64,000 nucleotides of DNA from Alkalilimnicola sp. S0819. GTDB taxonomy: Bacteria; Pseudomonadota; Gammaproteobacteria; Nitrococcales; WHIW01. The DNA lies in the NCBI RefSeq assembly GCF_009295635.1, contig NZ_WHIW01000009.1, forward strand, positions 1 through 64,000, read 5' to 3'. Shown here in pieces: positions 1 to 8,781 of the stretch. The notes under the pieces were generated by a model. That model saw only the letters and a list, made by a program, of their open reading frames with translations, was not told the origin of the DNA and searched no databases. The stretch's first letter is position 1; each line of letters starts with the position of its first letter. The position numbers and the translations under genes were made by a program.

Positions 1-193
1 ACTCGCTTCGCTCAAACAGGCAACCCGCTTTTTCCCTTTCCGGCTGCGATGCTCGGCTGCATCGACGTCCGCCCCAGGCCGTACCCACCCCGGAACCCCA
101 TCTGTCGGCGCAAGCTCCACCGCTGAAAGCGAGGAGAGATGCGCTCGCGCCGTCGCTCTCTGTTTCAAGAAGCCGCCACCGACGTTCGAGGAG

Positions 194-642
194 CCGTGTC
201 CGGGTGGGCTTTGGGGGTTCGTTGGCGCAGCCGAGCCCCGCAGGGCTGAGCGGAAGGAGTGGAGCGCTGTCTGAGCGAAGCGAGTTCGCGGAACGCCGCT
301 CAGACCGAGGAGCGAGGGGAGCCCCGGCGCAGCCGGGGCCCGGGGAGACACGGATCGATTCCCATGGGCCTCTGACCGTCTGTCGCGTTCGCAGCCAAGG
401 CGCGTCTCGCGGGCAATGGCCGCAGCCCTTGCCAAGAGACGCAACGCGGGCTGGGAACGCGACAGACGGTCCCTTCGGGCGGCAGCCAGGCGCCCCTCGG
501 CCGCGTTGCCGCCCTTGCAAAGGGCTACGGCCATTCGCCGCGGGCGCCGCCTTGCCGAGGAACGCCTGGCTGCCGCAGAGGCCCATGGGAATCAATCCGT
601 GTCTCCCTGGACTTGGAACCCCCAAAACCCACCCGGACACGG
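194..642. repeat. large nested inverted repeat with branched hairpins
   Basis: Four pairs of complementary arms nest inside each other. The outer pair is 194-220 with 616-642 (27 bases, one mismatch). The next is 343-374 with 576-607 (32 bases, one mismatch). Inside that, two hairpins sit side by side: 374-396 with 449-471 (23 bases, one mismatch) and 479-501 with 554-576 (23 bases, two mismatches). A smaller hairpin, 246-253 with 296-303, lies in the left bulge. A single strand would fold into a long stem ending in a multi-branch junction. No transposase is nearby. It could be a non-autonomous element, a composite REP-like repeat or a structured RNA; I cannot choose between these. Confidence 0.8.
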
Positions 643-812
643 CGGTCACCTCCGACGTTCAGGCGTGTATCCCCATGCTTTTCGGATTGGCAGGAAAGAA
701 TTGGTGGTTTTCCCCTAACCCGCGATGAACCATAATTTTCTGGCGATCCGGGAAGTCAGGCCTGAGCGTCGGTGGCGACCGCCTTATCCGGCACCCACGT
801 CACGAGCCTCGT

Positions 813-832
813 CACAGGGCCGGCTCCCTGTG
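813..832 (-). terminator. hairpin just downstream of yoaA
   Basis: A perfect 7-base inverted repeat (CACAGGG / CCCTGTG, 6-base loop) lies 15 bases past the yoaA stop codon. There is no T-tract after it on the minus strand, so it may be an RNA 3' end stabiliser and not an intrinsic terminator. Confidence 0.35.
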
Positions 833-846
833 CCGCCGCACCGCAG

Positions 847-2805
847 TCAGCCTGCGTCGGCGCTCTCGTCCGCTGCCGCGGAATCCGAGCCGGCCCGCAA
901 GCTGCGCAGGAAACCCACCACCTTGTCGCCATCCCGCGTACGCGCCATACGCGGCAGGCTGTTGAGGAACACCTTGCCGTAGCTGCGGTTGATCAGCCGC
1001 GGATCACCGATCATCAGCACGCCCCGATCCTCGGTGTCACGAATCAGCCGCCCCACCCCCTGGCGCAGGGTAATCACCGCATGGGGCAACTGAAACGCCC
1101 CGAAGGGGCTCTGCCCGGCCGATTTCAGCGCCTCGATCTTCGCCTGGGTGACGGGGTCGTTGGGGGCGGCGAAGGGCAGGCGGTCGATGATCACGCAGCT
1201 CAGCGCCTCGCCGCGCACATCCACTCCTTCCCAGAAGCTCGCCGTGCCCAGCAGCACCGCGTTGCCCGCTTCCCGAAACTGCTCCAGCAGCTGGTTCTGC
1301 CCCGCATCACCCTGCACCAGCAGCGGATAATCGACCCGCGGGCGCAGCCATTCGGCGGCCTCGCGCAGGGCTCGGTGGCTGGTGAAGAGCATGAAGGCAC
1401 GGCCTTCGCTGGCCTGCAGCACCGGCAAGGCCGCCTGCAGGAAGGCTTGTTGGTAAGCGGGGTGATTGGGCTCGGGCAGATCCCGCGGGCAGTAGAGCAC
1501 CGCGTTGCGCCGGTAATCGAAGGGGCTGTCGAGCTTCAGGGTGCGGGGCTCTTCCAGGCCCAGCTGGCGGCTGAAGTGCTCAAAGCCCTCGGCCACGGAG
1601 AGTGTCGCCGAGGTGAACACCCAGGCGGCCTGCTGGCGCGCCATGTGGCCGCGGAACTGACCGGCCACCTCCAGCGGGGTGAGCCGCAGGATGAAGGACT
1701 GGCTGTAGGTCTCGTACCAGCGCACGGCGTTGGCCGCTTCCGGCTGGAGGAATTTGCTCCAGGCCTGGTAGGCGGCCTCGGCGCGGCGGTGGCAGCTCTC
1801 CAGGCCCTTGCCCCGCTCGGCCAGTGGCTCCAGTACCTGCACCAGGGCGCGCAGCCGGTCATCCAGTTGCTCCACCGCCTCGGTGACGGTCTGGTCTTCC
1901 TGCAGCTCGGCCCAGGCCGCCCGGCGCCCTTCCGTGCCCAGGCTCAGGCGCAGGTCCAGCAGCCCCCGCTCCAGTCGGTCCAGGGCTTCCAGCATGCCCG
2001 GCGCATCGCCCGCCTCCCGGTAGTACTCCATGCGCGCATCGCGCAGCAGATCATGCATCTGCCGACTACTCACGGAAAGCCCGAAGAACTGCTGGGCGGT
2101 CTCGGGCAATTGATGGGCCTCGTCCAGCACGTAGGCATCGGCCTGGGGCAGCACCTCGCCGAAGCCCCCTTCGCGGATGGCCCAGTCGGCGAGCAGCAGA
2201 TGGTGATTGACCACCACCACATCGGCCTCCTGGGCTCGGCGGCGGGCTTCCATCAGGTGGCAGTCACTGTAATGGGGGCATTCCTGGCCCAGGCAGTTGT
2301 CGGCGGTGGAGCTGACCCGGCCGTGCATCAGCCCCTCCAGGGCACCGACGGGGGCTTCGCCAAGATCCCCGCTGCGGGTGAGGTGACTCCAACGCTGGAT
2401 CTTCTGGAACAGGGCCGAAGCCTCGCGGCTCTCGAAACGGCCTTCCTGGGCGGCCATCTCGGTGCGGTAGATACACAGATAATTGCCGCGCCCTTTCAGC
2501 AGCGCGGTGCGCAGGGGGAGTTTCAGCGCCTCGCGCACCAGCGGTAGATCCCGCCGGAAAAGCTGATCCTGCAGAGTCTTGGTGCCGGTGGAAATGATCA
2601 CCTTGCGCCGGGAGAGCAGCGCGGGCACCAGATAGGCGAAGGTCTTGCCGGTGCCGGTGCCGGCCTCGGCCACCAGCACCTCGCCGCCGGCCAAGGCCTC
2701 GCTTACCGCCTCGGCCAGGGCCTGCTGTTCGGGGCGCGGCTGAAAGCCGGGAATGGCCTCGGCAAGCGCCCCCCTTTCCCGCAGCGGCGAGACGCTGTCA
2801 GTCAT
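847..2805 (-). CDS. yoaA: DinG/YoaA-family ATP-dependent DNA helicase
   Basis: A 652-residue XPD-like superfamily 2 helicase. Walker A is EAGTGTGKT (about residues 47-55) and the Walker B box is DEAH (228-231). Four cysteines at about 111, 171, 176 and 182 match the 4Fe-4S cluster that lies between the Walker boxes in this family. Helicase motif VI (QGVGRLIRD) is near residue 588. Length fits YoaA (636 in E. coli) better than DinG (716). Family members unwind DNA with 5'-3' polarity during repair; YoaA is known to act with the HolC subunit of DNA polymerase III. The start overlaps the end of the upstream lipoprotein gene by 8 bases, so the two are probably co-transcribed. Confidence 0.9.
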   Translation of the reverse strand: MTDSVSPLRERGALAEAIPGFQPRPEQQALAEAVSEALAGGEVLVAEAGTGTGKTFAYLVPALLSRRKVIISTGTKTLQDQLFRRDLPLVREALKLPLRTALLKGRGNYLCIYRTEMAAQEGRFESREASALFQKIQRWSHLTRSGDLGEAPVGALEGLMHGRVSSTADNCLGQECPHYSDCHLMEARRRAQEADVVVVNHHLLLADWAIREGGFGEVLPQADAYVLDEAHQLPETAQQFFGLSVSSRQMHDLLRDARMEYYREAGDAPGMLEALDRLERGLLDLRLSLGTEGRRAAWAELQEDQTVTEAVEQLDDRLRALVQVLEPLAERGKGLESCHRRAEAAYQAWSKFLQPEAANAVRWYETYSQSFILRLTPLEVAGQFRGHMARQQAAWVFTSATLSVAEGFEHFSRQLGLEEPRTLKLDSPFDYRRNAVLYCPRDLPEPNHPAYQQAFLQAALPVLQASEGRAFMLFTSHRALREAAEWLRPRVDYPLLVQGDAGQNQLLEQFREAGNAVLLGTASFWEGVDVRGEALSCVIIDRLPFAAPNDPVTQAKIEALKSAGQSPFGAFQLPHAVITLRQGVGRLIRDTEDRGVLMIGDPRLINRSYGKVFLNSLPRMARTRDGDKVVGFLRSLRAGSDSAAADESADAG

Positions 2806-3340
2806 CGCCCAGGGCCCTGGCGCGGGCGGCGGCCTGCTCCGCCCCCCGGGTATCGCCCCGCAGGCGGCGGGCGGCCTCGATCAGGCGCCAGTTCTGGCGC
2901 TGCAGCGCACGGGCATCGCCGGCCAGAGTGTTGGACTTCTGCGCCAGCTGCTCGGCCTGGTCGTAATTGCCTTCGGCGTAGCGCACCACGGCCAGGTTCT
3001 GCCACAGCACCGGGTGATCCGGGGCGATGCGCATGGCGCGCTCCAGGCGGGCGGCGGCGCTGTCGTAATCCCGCGCGGCCACCGCCTGCTCGGCCCGGGC
3101 CGCCAGGCCTTGGGCCGCCGGGGGCAGGGGCGGCAGGGCCCCTGCCGGGGTCTGGGCCCGATCGGGTTCACCGGCCTCTCCACGGCGCGGCCACTCCCGA
3201 CCCTTCTCTTCCGGCGCGGGCTCTTCCACCGGCACCGGGCGCCGCTCGTCACGCTCCGGCGCCGGCGCCCGCCCGGCACAGGCGGCCAGCAGCCCCAGCA
3301 GCATCAGCAAAACTATCGAACGGCTCCGGCGCATCTTCAT
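2798..3340 (-). CDS. TPR-repeat lipoprotein
   Basis: A 180-residue protein. Basic residues, a hydrophobic stretch and the lipobox LLAAC (Cys21) indicate a lipoprotein signal, so the mature protein is probably anchored by lipid to a periplasmic membrane face. Residues 25-85 are Pro/Glu/Arg-rich linker. Residues 85-150 look like tetratricopeptide repeats (alternating Ala/Leu helices with the pattern PDHPVLWQNLAVVRYAEGNYDQA). It overlaps the upstream PBP1B gene by 4 bases (ATGA) and the downstream yoaA by 8. Tight linkage to a peptidoglycan synthase suggests an accessory role at the cell wall, comparable in idea to LpoB or CpoB, but I see no clear homology to either. Confidence 0.8.
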   Translation of the reverse strand: MKMRRSRSIVLLMLLGLLAACAGRAPAPERDERRPVPVEEPAPEEKGREWPRRGEAGEPDRAQTPAGALPPLPPAAQGLAARAEQAVAARDYDSAAARLERAMRIAPDHPVLWQNLAVVRYAEGNYDQAEQLAQKSNTLAGDARALQRQNWRLIEAARRLRGDTRGAEQAAARARALGDD

Positions 3341-5652
3341 TCGAACAACCCCTTGATCCAGTCCCGGGCGCGGTCCAGACGCCCGCGCTCACCCACGCAG
3401 GCGGCCTGTTCGGCGGGCCCCAGGCCGCGGTAATACGGCAGCAGCCGGGCGCCTTCGCAATGCTCCGCCGCCAGCAGTCCGCTGCCGTTCTCCACCCAGA
3501 GCGTCTCCACCCCCGTCGGCGTGTCGGCGCGGGGCGCGCGCAGGGGCAGCTCCGCGAACAGCTCGCCCCAGATGGTCAAGGCGCCGCTGGAGCCGGTGAG
3601 CCCGGTGCGGCCGTTATCATCGCGCCCCACCCAGACCACGCCCAGCAGGTCCCGGGTGTAACCGGCGAACCAGCTGTCGCGGGTGTCGTTGGTGGTGCCG
3701 GTCTTGCCCGCCACGCCGCGGCTTGCGGGCAGCCAGCGGGCCAGCCCCCGGCCGGTGCCCTCGCTCACCGCGCCGCGCAGGGCATGGTTGACCAGGTAGA
3801 CCGCCTCGCTGTCGAAGACCCGCTGCACCGAGAGCGCATAGCGGTTGAGCAGCTCGCCCCGGCGGTTCATGACTGCCCGCACGGCGCGCAACGGGGTGCG
3901 GAAACCACCCGAGGCGAGGGTCTGGTACATGTCCGCCACCTCCAGCGGCGTCTGCCCCACGCTGCCCAGCAAAAAGGAGGGATACACCGTGGCGGGCGGG
4001 TCACCGCCCAGGCGCTCGAAGGCATCCACCACCGCCCGCAGGCCAAGCTCCAGGCCCAGATTCACGGTGGCGGCATTGCGCGACTCCGCCAGCGCCCGCC
4101 ACAGGGGCACGGGGCCGAGAAACTGCTTGTCGTAGTTCTGCGGCGCCCAGAGCCGGCCTTGGGCATCGGTGAGCTGCACGGGCTCATCATCGATCAGACT
4201 GCCCAGGCCGTAACTGGCCGGGCGCTCCAGGGCCGCCAGATAGGCGGCGGGCTTGATCAGCGAGCCGATCTGGCGGCGGGCATCCAGCGCCCGGTTGAAG
4301 CCGGCGTAACGCGGATCACGCCCACCCACCACGGCACGCACCTCGCCCGCATCCACATCCACCACCAGGGCCGCGGCTTCCAGGTCCTCCTTGCCCCAGG
4401 CGTCCAGGCGCCGGGCCACGGCCTGCTCGGCGCGCTCCTGCACCGAGGGTGCCAGGGTGGTGAATATCCGCAAGCCCTCGCTGGCCAGGTCCTCGTTACG
4501 GTAATCCCGGCGCAGGTGGCGGCGCACCAGATCCATGAAGGCCGGATAGGCGTTTTCCCGGGCGCGGATGGCGGGCACCACGCCCAGCGGCCGACCCTGG
4601 GCGATGCGCGCCTGCTCGGCGCTGATCAGCTGCTGCTCGGCCATCATCCGCAACACCAGATCGCGGCGCGCCTTGGCACGCCGCGGGTTGCTGCGCGGGT
4701 TGTAGTAGGACGGCCCCTTCACCAGCGCTACCAGCAGGGCCTGCTGCTCCAGGGGCAGCACTTCCAGCCCGCGGCCGAAGTAGAAGCGGCTGGCCAGGGC
4801 GAAGCCGTGGATCGCTCGCTGACCCTGCTGGCCCAGATAGACCTCGTTGAGGTAGGCCTCCAGGATCTCGTCCTTGTCGTAGTGCAGCTCCAGCAGCAGC
4901 GCCATCAGCGCCTCGTTGCCCTTGCGCCAGAGAGTGCGCTCGCTGCTCAGGTAGAAGTTCTTGATCAGCTGCTGGGTGAGCGTGCTGCCGCCCTGCACCA
5001 CCCGCCCGGCCCGCACATTGGCCAGCAGTGCGCGGGCGATGCCGCTGAAGGAAAGGCCATGGTGGCGGTAGAAGTCCCGGTCCTCGGTGACCAGCAAGGC
5101 GCCGATCAAGGGGCGGGGCACCTCGTCCAGGCGCACCAGTACCCGGTCTTCCTTGTGGGCGGGGTAGATGCTGCCGATCAGAGCGGGCTCCAGCCGCGCC
5201 AGGTCCAGCATCCCGCCCGGCTGCTCCAGGGCGGCGATGCGCCCGCCGCGGATGCGCAGACGCAAGGTGCGGGCCGGCTCCTCGCCGTCGGGGAAGCGAA
5301 ACCCGCGAGTCTCGACCCGGAAGTAGCCCCCGTCACGGCCGAAACTGCCCGGCCCCCGGCCACGCCGGTAATCCGCCGCCCGCAACTCCTGCTCCAGGGT
5401 GGCGGCGCTCAATTCCAGCCCCTGGTAGAGCTCCAGGGGCCGGGCGTAGACCTTGGCGGGCAGCGACCAGCGCTTGCCCTCGAAATGGCTGGTGATGCGC
5501 TGATCCAGATACCAGCCCCAGCCCGCCGCCAGCGGCAGGGCCAGCACCAGCAGCAGCAAGAACCCGCGGCGCAGGCGGGCGAACCAGCCGCGCCGGGCCG
5601 GCGAGCGCTTCGGGCGCGGGTGCTTTCGGGGTTTGCGCGCTTTCCTGCTCAT
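3337..5652 (-). CDS. mrcB: penicillin-binding protein 1B (bifunctional glycosyltransferase/transpeptidase)
   Basis: Class A PBP of about 771 residues that polymerises lipid II and crosslinks peptidoglycan. Order: short Arg/Lys-rich cytoplasmic tail, one membrane helix (about 30-48), a UB2H-like region (60-150) with the PBP1B-type sequence LPAKVYARPLELY, the GT51 domain with catalytic Glu in EDRDFYRHHG (about 190) and GGSTLTQQLIKN, then the transpeptidase with SLIK (Ser about 464), SRN (524) and KTGT (650). The start chosen is ATG at 5652. A GTG two codons upstream (5658) directly abuts the dsbB stop and is possible; neither has a strong ribosome binding site. It is followed at a 4-base overlap by the TPR lipoprotein. 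Confidence 0.95.
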   Translation of the reverse strand: MSRKARKPRKHPRPKRSPARRGWFARLRRGFLLLLVLALPLAAGWGWYLDQRITSHFEGKRWSLPAKVYARPLELYQGLELSAATLEQELRAADYRRGRGPGSFGRDGGYFRVETRGFRFPDGEEPARTLRLRIRGGRIAALEQPGGMLDLARLEPALIGSIYPAHKEDRVLVRLDEVPRPLIGALLVTEDRDFYRHHGLSFSGIARALLANVRAGRVVQGGSTLTQQLIKNFYLSSERTLWRKGNEALMALLLELHYDKDEILEAYLNEVYLGQQGQRAIHGFALASRFYFGRGLEVLPLEQQALLVALVKGPSYYNPRSNPRRAKARRDLVLRMMAEQQLISAEQARIAQGRPLGVVPAIRARENAYPAFMDLVRRHLRRDYRNEDLASEGLRIFTTLAPSVQERAEQAVARRLDAWGKEDLEAAALVVDVDAGEVRAVVGGRDPRYAGFNRALDARRQIGSLIKPAAYLAALERPASYGLGSLIDDEPVQLTDAQGRLWAPQNYDKQFLGPVPLWRALAESRNAATVNLGLELGLRAVVDAFERLGGDPPATVYPSFLLGSVGQTPLEVADMYQTLASGGFRTPLRAVRAVMNRRGELLNRYALSVQRVFDSEAVYLVNHALRGAVSEGTGRGLARWLPASRGVAGKTGTTNDTRDSWFAGYTRDLLGVVWVGRDDNGRTGLTGSSGALTIWGELFAELPLRAPRADTPTGVETLWVENGSGLLAAEHCEGARLLPYYRGLGPAEQAACVGERGRLDRARDWIKGLFE

Positions 5653-5658
5653 GAACAC

Positions 5659-6162
5659 TCAGCGGCGTTCAGCCACCAGCCAGTTGTAGATGAAACCGGC
5701 CAGCCCCAGGCCGATGAACGCCATCAGCGTCCAGGCGGGGATGCTCAGGCCCAGGATGGTGTGCACCTCGGCGCACTCGCCGCTGCCCTCGAAGACCACG
5801 CGGATGGCCTCGAACAGGGGAAAGACGTCCATCAGGTAGTCCAGCCCCGGGCCGCAGGCGGGAACCTCCTCGGCGGGCAGGCTCTGCAGGTATAGGTGGC
5901 GTACGGAAACCGCCCCGCCCAGGGCGGCGACCAGCAGCAGCAGCACGCCATAGACCCGTGCGCCCCAGGCCCGCGCCCCGTGCAGGGCGGCAATCAGGAA
6001 CACCGCACCCAGCGCATAGACACCGATGCGCTGGAACATGCACAACGGGCAGGGTTCCATGCCCAGCGCCAGTTCCATATAGAAGGCCGCCGCGATCAAG
6101 ACCGCACAGATAATGAAACCGGCCAGGTTGATCAGTCGCGGACGCTCGAGCACTGCTGCCAT
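5659..6162 (-). CDS. dsbB: disulfide bond formation protein B
   Basis: Inner-membrane quinone reductase that reoxidises DsbA. Four hydrophobic helices are visible. The first redox pair is CPLC (Cys38 and Cys41) and the second is Cys103 (ACGPG) and Cys130 (GECAEV), close to the E. coli positions 41/44/104/130. That match supports the ATG at 6162 with GGAAG about 10 bases upstream; an upstream TTG (6189) would add nine residues. The next gene, mrcB, begins within a few bases of the stop, so the four genes dsbB-mrcB-lipoprotein-yoaA look like one transcript. Its promoter must lie in the region shared with fadE. Confidence 0.93.
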   Translation of the reverse strand: MAAVLERPRLINLAGFIICAVLIAAAFYMELALGMEPCPLCMFQRIGVYALGAVFLIAALHGARAWGARVYGVLLLLVAALGGAVSVRHLYLQSLPAEEVPACGPGLDYLMDVFPLFEAIRVVFEGSGECAEVHTILGLSIPAWTLMAFIGLGLAGFIYNWLVAERR

Positions 6163-6277
6163 GTCTGGGGGCTTCCGTGAAGACGACAAAGGCGGAATCT
6201 TACCAGAGTGAGCCCGGCTGTCGGGGAACGACGCGGCACCAGGAACGCGGCGAATGAGCTACAACTACCCTGAACAC

Positions 6278-6305
6278 TTGTAGTTTTGCCGCCGAGTGGT
6301 TTACT
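6278..6305 (+). promoter_or_regulatory. candidate fadE promoter
   Basis: TTGTAG at 6278-6283 and TTTACT at 6300-6305 are separated by 16 bases and lie immediately before the palindrome at 6306-6323. The hexamers are weak matches to sigma-70, so this is tentative. If correct, a repressor bound at the palindrome would block the start of transcription. Confidence 0.3.
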
Positions 6306-6323
6306 TTCAAACACGCGTTTGAA
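6306..6323 (+). promoter_or_regulatory. PsrA-like operator upstream of fadE
   Basis: Two perfect 7-base arms, TTCAAAC and GTTTGAA, flank a 4-base centre. The inner part, CAAAC-N4-GTTTG, fits the published PsrA recognition pattern (G/C)AAAC-N2-4-GTTT(G/C). PsrA is the TetR-family repressor that releases beta-oxidation genes when long-chain acyl-CoA or fatty acids are present in Pseudomonas and related bacteria. The site lies 35 bases before the fadE start, a repressing position. No psrA gene is in this window. Confidence 0.7.
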
Positions 6324-6357
6324 CCATTACAGGATCCCGGGAGGAAGGAGACCTCGC

Positions 6358-8781
6358 ATGACGATCGCGCTGTGGATACTCGCGCTGCTGTTGCTCACCG
6401 CGGCCTGCGCCTTTCTGCGCCTGCGGCTGTGGCTGAGCACCCTGCTCCTGTTCACCGCCCTGCTGCTGCTGAGCCTGAGCGGCCAGCTCGCCACCGGCGC
6501 CCTGGTGGCGCTGTGGCTGATCGCCGCCATCCTCCTGGTCCCGCTCAACCTTCCGCCGCTGCGCCGGGCACTGCTCAGCGATCGCATCCTCAAGCTGTTC
6601 CGCGCCAGCCTCCCGGGCATGTCCCGCACCGAGCAGGAAGCCCTGGAGGCCGGCACCGTATGGTGGGACGGTGAGCTGTTCAGCGGCTACCCGCGCTGGC
6701 AGAAGCTGCTGGCCGTGCCGCGCCCGGCCCTGAGCGCCGAGGAGCAGGCCTTCCTGGATGGCCCCACGGAGCAGTTGTGCAAGCTCATGGACGACTGGGA
6801 GATTACCCATGAGCGCATGGACCTGCCCCGTCCGGTGTGGGACTACATCCGCGAGCAGGGCTTCATGGGCATGATCATCCCCAAGGAGTACGGCGGCCTG
6901 GGCTTCTCGGCCCTGGCCCACTCCGAGGTGGTGATGAAACTCGCCACCCGCAGCCTCACCGGCGCGGTGACGGTGATGGTGCCCAACTCTCTGGGCCCCG
7001 CGGAGCTGCTGCTGCACTATGGCACCGCGGAGCAGAAGAACCACTACCTGCCGCGTCTTGCCCGGGGCGAGGAAATCCCCTGCTTTGCCCTCACCGGCCC
7101 CGAGGCGGGCTCCGACGCCGCTGCCATGCCCGATACCGGGGTGGTCTGCCACGGCGAGCATAACGGCGAGCAGGTCATCGGCCTGCGGCTGAACTGGGAG
7201 AAGCGCTACATCACCCTGGGCCCGGTGGCCACCGTGCTGGGGCTCGCCTTCAAGGTGCAGGACCCGGAGCGGCTGCTGGGCGGCGAGGAGGAGCTGGGCA
7301 TCACCTGCGCGCTGATTCCCACCGACACCCCGGGCGTGGAAATCGGCAATCGCCACATCCCGCTGAACATCCCCTTCCAGAACGGCCCCAACAGCGGCCG
7401 GGATGTGTTCATCCCGCTGGAGTGGGTCATCGGCGGCCGGGAGATGATCGGCCGCGGCTGGCACATGCTGATGGATTGCCTCTCCGCGGGGCGCTCCATC
7501 TCCCTGCCCGCCGCCGGCACCGGTGGGGGCAAGCTGGCCACCCTCAGCGCCGGCGCCTATGCCCGGGTACGGCGCCAGTTCAACGCGCCGGTGGCCGAAT
7601 TCGAGGGCGTGCAGGAAGCGCTGGGCCGCATCGCCGGGCTCACCTACCGCATGGACGCCACCCGCGTGCTCACCGCCACCGCCGTGGACCTGGGGGAGAA
7701 GCCCTCGGTGCTCTCGGCCATCGCCAAATACCATCTCTCGGAAGGCATGCGCCAGGTAATGAACGATGCCATGGACGTGCACGGCGGGCGCGGCATCTGC
7801 CTGGGGCCGAGCAATTATCTGGGCCGGGGCTATCAGGGTATTCCGGTAAGCATCACCGTGGAGGGGGCGAATATCCTCACCCGCAACCTGATGATCTTCG
7901 GCCAGGGGGCGATCCGCTGCCACCCCTACCTGCTGCGCGAAATGCAGGCGGCCCAGAGCGATGACCGCGCCGCCTTCGACCGCGCCTTCTGGGGCCATAT
8001 CGGGTTCTGGCTGAGCAACAAGGTCCGCAGCTTCACCCTGGGGCTCACCGGCGGCTGGCTGAGCATGCCCCGCGGGGACAAGGACACCCGCCGCTATTAC
8101 CGCCAGCTCAACCGCTACAGCGCGGCCTACGCGCTGGTGGCCGACAGCGCCCTGCTGAGCCTGGGGGGCGCGCTCAAGCGCAAGGAAAGCCTGTCGGCGC
8201 GGCTGGGCGATGTGCTGAGCTATCTCTACATGGCCTCCGCCTGCCTCAAGCACTACGAGGACCAGGGCCGCCCGCGGGATGATCTGCCGCTGCTGCGCTG
8301 GAACCTGCTGGAGCTCACCCGCCTGATCGAGAGCCGTCTGGATCAGGTGCTGCGGGAACTGCCTCTGCGCCCGCTGGCCTGGGGCCTGCGCCCGCTGGTC
8401 TTCCCGCTGGGCCGGCACCGTCGGCCCACGCCCCTGAATCTGCTGCGCCAGCTCTCCGACCTGGCGAGCCGGCGCACACCTTCGCGGGAGCGGCTGATCA
8501 AGGGCGCGTTCCGCAGCCTGGATCCGGACGACCCCATAGGGCGCATCGAATACGCCTTCGACCAGGCGCTCAGCGCCGAGCCCCTGGAGCAGCGCCTGAA
8601 ACAGGCCCGTCGCGACGGCAAGCTGCAGGACGGCGCCGAGCCCATCGCCGCGGCACTCGCCACGGGCCTGCTGGAGGCCGCCGAGGCCGAACAACTGCGC
8701 CGCGCCCGCGAAGCCCGCCGCGCGGCTATCATGGTCGATGACTTCGCCCCGGATTACTTCCCCAAGGAGGAGACCCAATAA
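6358..8781 (+). CDS. fadE: acyl-CoA dehydrogenase FadE
   Basis: An 807-residue FadE (814 in E. coli), which oxidises acyl-CoA to trans-2-enoyl-CoA with FAD. The N-terminus has two hydrophobic helices (about 3-60), as usual for membrane-associated FadE. The acyl-CoA dehydrogenase domains follow (about 110-520), including IPKEYGGLGFSALAHSE, FALTGPEAGSDAAAMPD, and GREMIGRGWHMLMDCLSAGR, then the FadE-specific C-terminal domain. ATG 6358 is chosen because GAGGAAGGAG (6341-6350) lies at the right distance; an in-frame upstream ATG (6286) would run through the operator and lacks a binding site. The stop overlaps the next start by one base (TAATG). Confidence 0.95.
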   Translation: MTIALWILALLLLTAACAFLRLRLWLSTLLLFTALLLLSLSGQLATGALVALWLIAAILLVPLNLPPLRRALLSDRILKLFRASLPGMSRTEQEALEAGTVWWDGELFSGYPRWQKLLAVPRPALSAEEQAFLDGPTEQLCKLMDDWEITHERMDLPRPVWDYIREQGFMGMIIPKEYGGLGFSALAHSEVVMKLATRSLTGAVTVMVPNSLGPAELLLHYGTAEQKNHYLPRLARGEEIPCFALTGPEAGSDAAAMPDTGVVCHGEHNGEQVIGLRLNWEKRYITLGPVATVLGLAFKVQDPERLLGGEEELGITCALIPTDTPGVEIGNRHIPLNIPFQNGPNSGRDVFIPLEWVIGGREMIGRGWHMLMDCLSAGRSISLPAAGTGGGKLATLSAGAYARVRRQFNAPVAEFEGVQEALGRIAGLTYRMDATRVLTATAVDLGEKPSVLSAIAKYHLSEGMRQVMNDAMDVHGGRGICLGPSNYLGRGYQGIPVSITVEGANILTRNLMIFGQGAIRCHPYLLREMQAAQSDDRAAFDRAFWGHIGFWLSNKVRSFTLGLTGGWLSMPRGDKDTRRYYRQLNRYSAAYALVADSALLSLGGALKRKESLSARLGDVLSYLYMASACLKHYEDQGRPRDDLPLLRWNLLELTRLIESRLDQVLRELPLRPLAWGLRPLVFPLGRHRRPTPLNLLRQLSDLASRRTPSRERLIKGAFRSLDPDDPIGRIEYAFDQALSAEPLEQRLKQARRDGKLQDGAEPIAAALATGLLEAAEAEQLRRAREARRAAIMVDDFAPDYFPKEETQ

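Larger units (their letters stand above)
1..846. other. gene-free region downstream of yoaA
   Basis: No credible coding sequence is seen here. The open frames present are short, rich in Arg/Pro/Gly/Ala and without a ribosome binding site, as expected by chance in GC-rich DNA. The stretch 194-642 holds a large nested inverted repeat (separate entry). Bases 1-14 are the exact reverse complement of 272-285, so the same 14-base word occurs in both orientations. The rest (15-193 and 643-812) shows nothing I can name. Confidence 0.7.

Noticed and set aside
194-642. CRISPR array or attachment site
   Set aside because: The repeats are inverted and nested, not direct with spacers, and no cas or integrase genes are near.
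204-728. Possible short genes within the left-edge region
   Set aside because: They run through the inverted repeat arms, so the protein would itself be palindromic in origin; no binding site and no protein likeness.
772-2547. Long open frame on the plus strand opposite yoaA
   Set aside because: It is the antisense frame of a well-recognised helicase, with no ribosome binding site and His/Gln/Gly-rich low-likeness protein, a usual by-product of high GC content.
847-2805. Calling the helicase DinG
   Set aside because: Length (652) and overall layout fit YoaA better; E. coli DinG is 716 residues.
3460-5895. 811-codon open frame opposite mrcB and dsbB
   Set aside because: Antisense shadow of two clear genes; no recognisable domains.
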